Source of the DNA: DASSFG01 sp035547915
GTDB taxonomy: Bacteria > Planctomycetota > Planctomycetia > Pirellulales > JAICIG01
NCBI GenBank assembly: GCA_035547915.1
Contig: DASZTS010000015.1
Span: 62,001-126,000 of the forward strand
DNA: 64,000 nucleotides
Reading direction: 5' to 3'
This document shows positions 58,979-64,000 of the stretch, in pieces. A program made the position numbers and the translations under genes. The notes beneath the pieces were generated by a model that was not told where the DNA came from, made no database searches, and saw nothing but the letters and a program-made list of their open reading frames with translations. Numbering within the stretch: position 1 is the stretch's first letter; every line of letters starts with the position of its first letter.

Positions 58979-60016
58979 TCAGCGCGGCGAGTCTGCCGGC
59001 GGTGGCGGCAGGTCGAGCGTCGTCGTCGACTCGGTGAGCAATTCGACGTACTGCCGCAGATCGGAGTGCGTGGCTTGGAAGTCGCGTTGCTGGCTTAGGG
59101 TCTGATACCTGGGGTCGCCGGCGATCCGATCGAATCTTTGCAGCGCCGCTTTCAGCGAATCGAGATTGGGCGGCTTGTCGCCGGCGAAGACTTCCTTGGG
59201 CAGGGCCAAGTGCTGTCGCCACGAGGGATCGAGCTTGGCATAAAGCCGCCCGCTCGCGTCGACCAGGGAGCCTCGTAGTTCCTCGGCCTTGTTCGGACCG
59301 CCCGCATTCGGCACCGGCCCGTCGACGGCGCGCGGGAGCGGATCGGTTACGGTGCCGCCGCCGGTCATCGACGCCACTTCCGTCAGCAGTCGCATGGCCG
59401 ACTCTGGAACGACCGTCGGCACCGCGTTAGCCGGTAAGCCATAATAGGCCTGCTGCGACTCGCGGTCGATTTCGATCGCCGTGCCGTCGATGGCCACGCC
59501 CGCGAAGATCCCGCGGCCGCGCGAGTAGGAGAGAATCTCGGCCTTGAGCGCGGCGTCGGTCGCCGCCTCGGCACTGCGGCCGACCGGACCCGCCGCCACC
59601 GCGGCCCCGGCCCCCAGTGTAAACTTCCCCTTCAGCAAACCATCGATGCTCTGCCGTGTGCGAAACACGAGCACGACGTCGGTCGACTGAATGCCCGCCT
59701 GCCAACCGACACTGCCGCCGGTGAGGATGACGAATTGCGGCAGACCCCAATCGCCGTCACGGTCGCGCACCATAACCACGCCGCGCCCCCGACGAATTCC
59801 GCCCACGAAGCCGACCTTGATCACTTCGGGAATGATCGCGATCCCTTGCGCATCGGCCAGCAGCGATTCGGGGATGCGCCGCACGGGGATCGTTGTGATC
59901 TCGTGCAGCACCTGTGTGGCCGACTCGACGGTCCGTTCCGGGCCACGATTCGCCAAGCAATTTTGAGATAGAGCACCGCCGACGAGAACGAAGACGAAGA
60001 GGCGAACTCGCAACAT
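58979..60016 (-). CDS. SYLF-domain (Ysc84-like) secreted protein
   Basis: 345 residues from the ATG at 60014-60016. A signal peptide covers about 1-22. Residues 25-215 carry the SYLF/Ysc84 landmarks: IPESLLADAQGIAIIPEVIKVGFVGGIRRGRGVVM, LTGGSVGWQAGIQSTDVVLVF and LKAEILSYSRGRGIFAGVAIDGTAIEID. The domain binds lipids in eukaryotes; in bacteria the role is unclear. The C-terminal ~110 residues are helical and polar. Monocistronic, convergent with the lactonase-like gene. Confidence 0.88.
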   Translation of the reverse strand: MLRVRLFVFVLVGGALSQNCLANRGPERTVESATQVLHEITTIPVRRIPESLLADAQGIAIIPEVIKVGFVGGIRRGRGVVMVRDRDGDWGLPQFVILTGGSVGWQAGIQSTDVVLVFRTRQSIDGLLKGKFTLGAGAAVAAGPVGRSAEAATDAALKAEILSYSRGRGIFAGVAIDGTAIEIDRESQQAYYGLPANAVPTVVPESAMRLLTEVASMTGGGTVTDPLPRAVDGPVPNAGGPNKAEELRGSLVDASGRLYAKLDPSWRQHLALPKEVFAGDKPPNLDSLKAALQRFDRIAGDPRYQTLSQQRDFQATHSDLRQYVELLTESTTTLDLPPPPADSPR

Positions 60017-60269
60017 GGGCGAACTCCGTTTCGGAAGGATGCGTCGGCAAATGCCGCACAATTGCCGGCCGTTCTACCTCTCTCGGCCGGTCGGCAGCAA
60101 GATCGTTTTTGAGTTTCCGCTCTCAGACGCCGGCATAACCGTTATGCGCCGCAAGCGCAAGTGCCTATGCGGGCAGGCACAGTGCACCTTGGCGCAGGCC
60201 CCGCGCCCCAAAGCTACTGTTAGATAGAGTCGCGTCTGCGATCCAGGACATCCTACGACCGACGAAGAC

Positions 60270-60656
60270 ATGGAATTCGCTGAGACTCCTTTCCATTTCG
60301 AGCTTCCTCCCGAACTGCTCGAGAACATCATCATCAGCTTGAAGCGCGCGGGCGGCCGCCGTGAGCGGCGCAAGAGCGTCCGGCAGCGATTCCCCCTGCT
60401 ACAGATGATGGCCCCCTTCTACCGCAAGATGCCCAAGGCCAACCAATTCGTGCCCGTGCTCTGTTACGACCTGTCGACCGCGGGCGTCGCCTTTTATTGG
60501 CCGTCTGCCCCGGACTTCTCCAAGGCCATTCTGGGCCTGGGCGAGCGATCGCAGTTGACCTACGTGGCGGCGAGGGTGGTGCGCAAGGTCGATTGCGGAC
60601 CGAATGGGCGCGTGCTCCTCGGCTGCGAGTTCGTCGACCGCGTCGGCGTTTCGTAA
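60270..60656 (+). CDS. PilZ-like domain protein
   Basis: 128 residues. A basic helix ends RRERRKSVRQRF, matching the RxxxR motif of PilZ domains, and the following strand CYDLSTAGVAF fits (D/N)xSxxG. VVRKVDCG and LLGCEFVD complete the barrel. PilZ domains bind cyclic di-GMP, so a c-di-GMP effector role is likely. The fit is by motif only; the rest of the fold is short. The 200 bases upstream (60017-60269) hold no further gene. Confidence 0.75.
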   Translation: MEFAETPFHFELPPELLENIIISLKRAGGRRERRKSVRQRFPLLQMMAPFYRKMPKANQFVPVLCYDLSTAGVAFYWPSAPDFSKAILGLGERSQLTYVAARVVRKVDCGPNGRVLLGCEFVDRVGVS

Positions 60657-60806
60657 CCGCGAACGATCAACAATCGTGCCGAGATGCGCGGATCAACGAT
60701 TCGCCATCCTCTTCGTCGCGGCGCGCCGCGGCAAACTGTAACCGTCCCGGCCGGATCGTCACTAAGAGGCTAACGGGACCAACGGACGACAGAGAGAGGA
60801 AGAGGG

Positions 60807-61037
60807 GTGATCGACACCGAGTGGTTTCCTGCGCGCACGGCGGCCTTTCTCTTGGGCCTGCTGGGCAGCCTGGTTATCGTGCATGCCCTCGGTTACCGCG
60901 TCGCCGCCCCATCTCCGACGCGTGACACGGCAACCAATGCGCGAGAGGGAGCGCGCATCAGCCCCCAGAACCTTCGGCTGCGAATGCAAGAAGCGCAGCG
61001 ACGCCATGCGCGTGCCGCCGAGTGGGCCAGGGAGTGA
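60807..61037 (+). CDS. Small single-pass membrane protein
   Basis: 76 residues starting at GTG 60807 after AGAGAGGAAGAGG. One transmembrane segment (AAFLLGLLGSLVIVHALGY) and then a charged tail with a helical end (NLRLRMQEAQRRHARAAEWA). It is 48 bases upstream of the thioredoxin-like gene and probably co-transcribed. The basic-then-hydrophobic N-terminus shows some likeness to that of the next protein. Confidence 0.55.
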   Translation: MIDTEWFPARTAAFLLGLLGSLVIVHALGYRVAAPSPTRDTATNAREGARISPQNLRLRMQEAQRRHARAAEWARE

Positions 61038-61085
61038 GCGGCACACCGATGCCGCCGCGCGAGGGTTCATCGAGCCGGAGGGGAT

Positions 61086-61769
61086 ATGGCTTTTGGCGCG
61101 AGGCGAACAGGTGGCCCCTGGAAGGGCTCGCGCCGACCAAGACATTATTCCGGACGCATTCGCGGCGTAGTCGTCGCTTGCTTGTTGGGCGTTAGTGCGG
61201 GTCTGGCAGCCATGTTCGCGCTCGGCTTCCGCATCGGCGATCGATTTCCGACGCACGGTAGTTGGCGGATCATGGCTCCGGCGAGAGTTGTCGTTCCCGT
61301 CCCTCCTCCACTTTCGACCCCGGGCTGCCGGCCGGGTGATCGCCCGCCCCCTCTTCCCGACGAGGGCTGGTTGCGCGGAGAGACGAAGACGTGGGACGCC
61401 TTCAAGGGCCAGGTCGTACTCGTCGACGCCTGGGCCAACTGGTGTCCGTATTGCCACGTCATGGCCAACGACATGGAGGCCATTGGCCGGAAGTACGCAG
61501 ATAGGGGTGTCGTCGTACTCCATATCACGCCTGACGCGCGATCGGCGGCCGAGGCCTTTTGCGCGCAGTACCAGCTCTCCGGATCGGTGGTGTGCGATGC
61601 CGAAGCGTTTCTGAATTCCTGGTCGGCCGATCGTTATCCGTTGCTGGTCGTCGTCGGCCGTGACGGGCGAATCGTCTGGAACGACGGCGCGGCGCGACTA
61701 TCGCATCGCATCGATGAATTGGCCAAGACGCTCTGCGACGTGCTCGATCGTGCTTGCGACGGATCTTAG
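61086..61769 (+). CDS. Membrane-anchored thioredoxin-like protein
   Basis: 227 residues. N-terminal transmembrane anchor (about 27-48, GVVVACLLGVSAGLAAMFALGF), Pro-rich linker, then a thioredoxin fold with the redox motif WANWCPYCHVMANDMEAIG, SADRYPLLVVVGRDGRIVW holding the cis-Pro, and a C-terminal helix. The WCPYC motif and exported position suggest a reductase for cytochrome c or other exported thiols (TlpA/DsbD-C-like). The stop codon TAG (61767-61769) is part of the terminal repeat of a 105-bp element, so an insertion may have trimmed the original end. Confidence 0.82.
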   Translation: MAFGARRTGGPWKGSRRPRHYSGRIRGVVVACLLGVSAGLAAMFALGFRIGDRFPTHGSWRIMAPARVVVPVPPPLSTPGCRPGDRPPPLPDEGWLRGETKTWDAFKGQVVLVDAWANWCPYCHVMANDMEAIGRKYADRGVVVLHITPDARSAAEAFCAQYQLSGSVVCDAEAFLNSWSADRYPLLVVVGRDGRIVWNDGAARLSHRIDELAKTLCDVLDRACDGS

Positions 61770-61871
61770 AGCAACCGACAAAACCGGATCTCGCTCCACA
61801 AAAATCGGCGTTTCACGGCCGATTTTTCGCCCACAGGCGCTCCGGCTTCCGGGTTTTGTCAGCCGCTCTTA
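61766..61871. repeat. 105-bp palindromic intergenic element, copy 5
   Basis: TTAGAGCAACCGACAAAACC ... TTTTGTCAGCCGCTCTTA with inner hairpin AAAAATCGGC/GCCGATTTTT. It supplies the stop codon of the thioredoxin-like gene and is joined head to tail to copy 6, sharing the trinucleotide TTA. Confidence 0.88.
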
Positions 61872-61972
61872 GAGCAACCGACAAACCGCCCCGGCTTTCC
61901 GAAAATCGGCGTTTCACGGCCGATTTTTTTCCCACCTGCGCTCCGGCTTCCGGGTTTTGTCAGCCGCTCTTA
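61869..61972. repeat. 105-bp palindromic intergenic element, copy 6 (tandem with copy 5)
   Basis: Same termini and orientation as copy 5; the inner hairpin AAAATCGGC/GCCGATTTT is perfect. A tandem pair with one shared TTA suggests either insertion of one element at the end of another or a local duplication. The two copies differ by several bases, so the event is not very recent. Confidence 0.88.
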
Positions 61973-62078
61973 GGCTCGCGCGTCGGCGACTGTGCTGCCA
62001 TGCGGTCTTTCTTCCGGATCGCGATTTTGAGTAGACTAAGCGGCCCTCGCGCAAGAAAACCCTGAAAGGAGTCGGGTG

Positions 62079-63317
62079 ATGCTACCCAAACGCACCGATC
62101 GAGCCGCCTGGCTGGCGACCCTTATTCTGCTCCTGGCGGCCAGTGCGGCCCGCACCGACGAACCGGCAGAACTGGCCAAGACGACTGGGCCGTGGAACCT
62201 CGACGAGCTGAAGCAAACACCCGAGGCGACCTGGGGCGAGACGAAGGACGACGTGCAGGAGGTCTTCTACCAGGGCGAGCCCTTCGAAGGAAAGCCCACG
62301 CGTGTGTTCGCCTACTATGCCCGTCCCAAGGCGGGCGACGGGCCGTTTCCGGCCATGCTCCTCGTGCACGGCGGGGGAGGCAAGGCGTTCGCCGAATGGG
62401 CCAAGCTATGGGCCGGCCGCGGCTATGCGGCGCTGGCCATGGATCTGTCGGGGCATGGTCCCGACGGGCAGAGACTCTCGGACGGTGGTCCCGAACAGGA
62501 CGATCAGCACAAGTTCCGCTCGTTCGCAGACGACGAAGCAAACCAGATGTGGACCTATCACGCCGTCGCCGACGTCATCCGCGGCGCCTCGTTGTTGGCC
62601 GGCCGCGAGGAGGTCGACGCCGACCTCCTGGGCATCACCGGCATCAGTTGGGGCGGATATCTGACCTGCATCGTGGCCGGGTTGGACGATCGGCTGAAGG
62701 TGGCCGTGCCCGTCTACGGCTGCGGCTTTCTGGCCGAAAACAGTGTCTGGCGGCCGACCTTCGAGCGTATGTCGGCCGAGGACCGAGAGCGCTGGGTCAG
62801 TAAATTCGACCCGAGCAGCTACCTGCCCGGAGTCGGCTGCCCGATCCTGTTCGTCAACGGCACCAACGACTACGCCTATCCGCTCGACAGCTATCAAAAA
62901 TCGTATCGCCTGGTGCCCGGCCGCGTCGACCTCAGCATCCGCGTGAAGATGCGGCACAGCCATCCCGACGGCTGGTCGCCCCCCGAGATCGGCCTCTACG
63001 TCGACAGTATCCTGAAGAGCGGCCGCCCCTTGGCGACGATCGAACGGGTCGAATTCAACGGCAGCCGCGCCGTGGCCCACTTCCAATCGACGGTGCCGAT
63101 CGCGCGGGCCGAAGTCCATTACGCGCTGGCCGATGGCGCCTGGGAAAAACGCGGCTGGCAGAGCGCGACCGCGATCCACACGCACAACGCCGTGTCGGCC
63201 GAGTTGCCGACCGCGCGCCCGCTGGTCTATTTCTTCAGCATCACCGACACGCGGGGCGCCCAGGTCAGCACGGCACACGAGGTATTGCCGGAGTCGAGCC
63301 TGACGGAAAACCGCTAG
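62079..63317 (+). CDS. Secreted alpha/beta hydrolase (acetyl-xylan-esterase / dienelactone-hydrolase-like)
   Basis: 412 residues from ATG 62079 (GAAAGGAG upstream); a GTG one codon earlier is possible. Signal peptide about 1-25. Core: AMLLVHGGGGKAFAEWAKLWAGRGYAALAMDLSG (oxyanion region), nucleophile Ser in GITGISWGGYLTC, Asp in NGTNDYAYPLDSY and His in RHSHPDGWSPPE. The order fits peptidase/esterase families acting on carbohydrate esters. A beta domain of about 90 residues follows. The strand and position leave it monocistronic behind the tandem hairpin elements. Confidence 0.85.
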   Translation: MLPKRTDRAAWLATLILLLAASAARTDEPAELAKTTGPWNLDELKQTPEATWGETKDDVQEVFYQGEPFEGKPTRVFAYYARPKAGDGPFPAMLLVHGGGGKAFAEWAKLWAGRGYAALAMDLSGHGPDGQRLSDGGPEQDDQHKFRSFADDEANQMWTYHAVADVIRGASLLAGREEVDADLLGITGISWGGYLTCIVAGLDDRLKVAVPVYGCGFLAENSVWRPTFERMSAEDRERWVSKFDPSSYLPGVGCPILFVNGTNDYAYPLDSYQKSYRLVPGRVDLSIRVKMRHSHPDGWSPPEIGLYVDSILKSGRPLATIERVEFNGSRAVAHFQSTVPIARAEVHYALADGAWEKRGWQSATAIHTHNAVSAELPTARPLVYFFSITDTRGAQVSTAHEVLPESSLTENR

Positions 63318-63372
63318 GCGAGCAGCCTGCGTTTCGCAGACGAGTCGCAGGCGTCGTCCACTCAGACAAAGC

Positions 63373-64000
63373 TCATCCGTTTGAAAGCCGTTGCTGCTCG
63401 GCAAGGCCCATGGCGAAGCCGAGCAGGTCGCCCCGCTCGCGGCTGATTTCGAGCAGCCGGTCGTAGCGCTGCGCACGCTGCGCGAGTTCGAGCAGCGTCG
63501 GGGCAAAGCCTGTCGTGCGGGCTCCCGATAAATACTGGGCGGCGGCCTCAAAGGCCTCTTCGACCCGGCCGAGACGGGCGAGCAGCGCCACATAGACTTC
63601 GGCCGGCCAGGCCCCCTGTTCGCCATTGGCCAGTTCTTGGGCCCGGCCGCGGAAGTAATCGACCGCTTCGTCGACCTGCTCGCCGAGCAACGCCCGGAAG
63701 AACAGGGCGTGGGTGGGGTACGTGTCGGCGAAAGGTTCCTGACCGGCGTATTGGAACAGCGAGCTGAGCCGGCGGCCGTATTCGGTCAGATCGGCCGCCA
63801 GCCGCAACATTTGCGGATCGTCGAGCACCAGGGCGAAACGAACCACCGCCGCCAGGTGCGAAGTGTCGATGTGGTACTCGTTGTCGTCGAAGAGCCAGTC
63901 GCGGTCGGCCACCAAGCCGCCGATCGTCGTCTCCTGCGGCCGCTTGCCCTGCCTCTTGGTGAGGTGCTCCTGCAGGCTCCGCAGCAGGTCGCCGTGGAGC
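63373..64000 (-). CDS. Helical-repeat protein, C-terminal part (runs off the right edge)
   Basis: The frame is open through the window edge (…LHGDLLRSLQEHLTKRQG at the edge), so only the last ~209 residues are seen. It is all-helical with TPR-like pairs: HALFFRALLGEQVDEAVDYFRGRAQEL, AEVYVALLARLGRVEEAFEAAAQYL and LLELAQRAQRYDRLLEISRERGDLLGFAMG. A superhelical protein-binding or structural domain is likely. Function unknown. Confidence 0.7.
   Translation of the reverse strand, partial: LHGDLLRSLQEHLTKRQGKRPQETTIGGLVADRDWLFDDNEYHIDTSHLAAVVRFALVLDDPQMLRLAADLTEYGRRLSSLFQYAGQEPFADTYPTHALFFRALLGEQVDEAVDYFRGRAQELANGEQGAWPAEVYVALLARLGRVEEAFEAAAQYLSGARTTGFAPTLLELAQRAQRYDRLLEISRERGDLLGFAMGLAEQQRLSNG

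Overview
The window is high-GC, gene-dense bacterial chromosome and almost certainly comes from a planctomycete (Pirellula/Blastopirellula-like). The main evidence is the planctomycete-typical protein set at 19-25 kb (PSCyt1/DUF1549/DUF1553, DUF1501, DUF1080 and NHL-repeat proteins), together with many small secreted proteins and lipoproteins and a PPi-type phosphofructokinase. No phage, transposase or CRISPR array is visible.

Layout. 0-4.4 kb: the 3' end of a secretin gene overlapping a lipoprotein gene, then a Gly-rich BON-domain protein and a second lipoprotein. The convergent gene ends here carry an old tandem duplication of about 540 bp. 4.6-16.8 kb: an MFS transporter diverging from a glucose-dehydrogenase-like enzyme, a fatty-acid desaturase, tRNA-His, envelope proteins of unknown function, a hemolysin-III/TrhA protein, and a DAHP synthase preceded by a leader that looks like a classic aromatic-amino-acid attenuator, with a rhodanese gene further upstream. 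16.9-25.3 kb: a six-gene minus-strand operon (PSCyt1/DUF1549/DUF1553, DUF1501, NHL propeller, DUF1080, Tat-exported sulfite-oxidase-like enzyme, PTA/PTB-like acyltransferase). 25.6-30.3 kb: queF-peptidase-accB-accC-pfp operon. 30.4-33.1 kb: divergent queE-selB. 33.2-43.5 kb: a J-like membrane protein, an APC permease, a secreted terpene-cyclase-fold protein, purN with a heme-type sensor kinase, a second small kinase and a lipoprotein. 43.7-49.6 kb: sugar genes rfbD, galT, GH57 glucanotransferase/amylase, and a PQQ-like propeller. 49.8-51.2 kb: cysH and an Rrf2 regulator. 51.4-53.6 kb: a Ro60 (TROVE/vWA) gene preceded by three tandem structured RNA units that look like bacterial Y RNAs, two of them carrying tRNA-like T-arms and acceptor stems in circularly permuted order. 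53.7-64 kb: cupin, sialate O-acetylesterase, citrate synthase, wrbA, SMP-30/gluconolactonase-like protein, SYLF protein, PilZ-like protein, thioredoxin-like protein, an alpha/beta hydrolase, and a partial gene running off the right edge.

Between genes, a 105-bp palindromic element (perfect or near-perfect inner AAAATCGGC/GCCGATTTT hairpin and imperfect terminal inverted repeats) occurs six times. Five copies lie just after a gene, so it probably acts as a bidirectional terminator and may be a non-autonomous mobile repeat.

The strongest observations are the Ro60/Y-RNA-like locus (51.4-53.6 kb), the DAHP-synthase attenuator (16.2-16.35 kb), the gene-end duplication in which a lipoprotein tail is encoded antisense to a decayed BON domain (2.2-3.3 kb), and the dispersed 105-bp element. 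All calls come from reading sequence and translations by eye; no database search or folding program was run.
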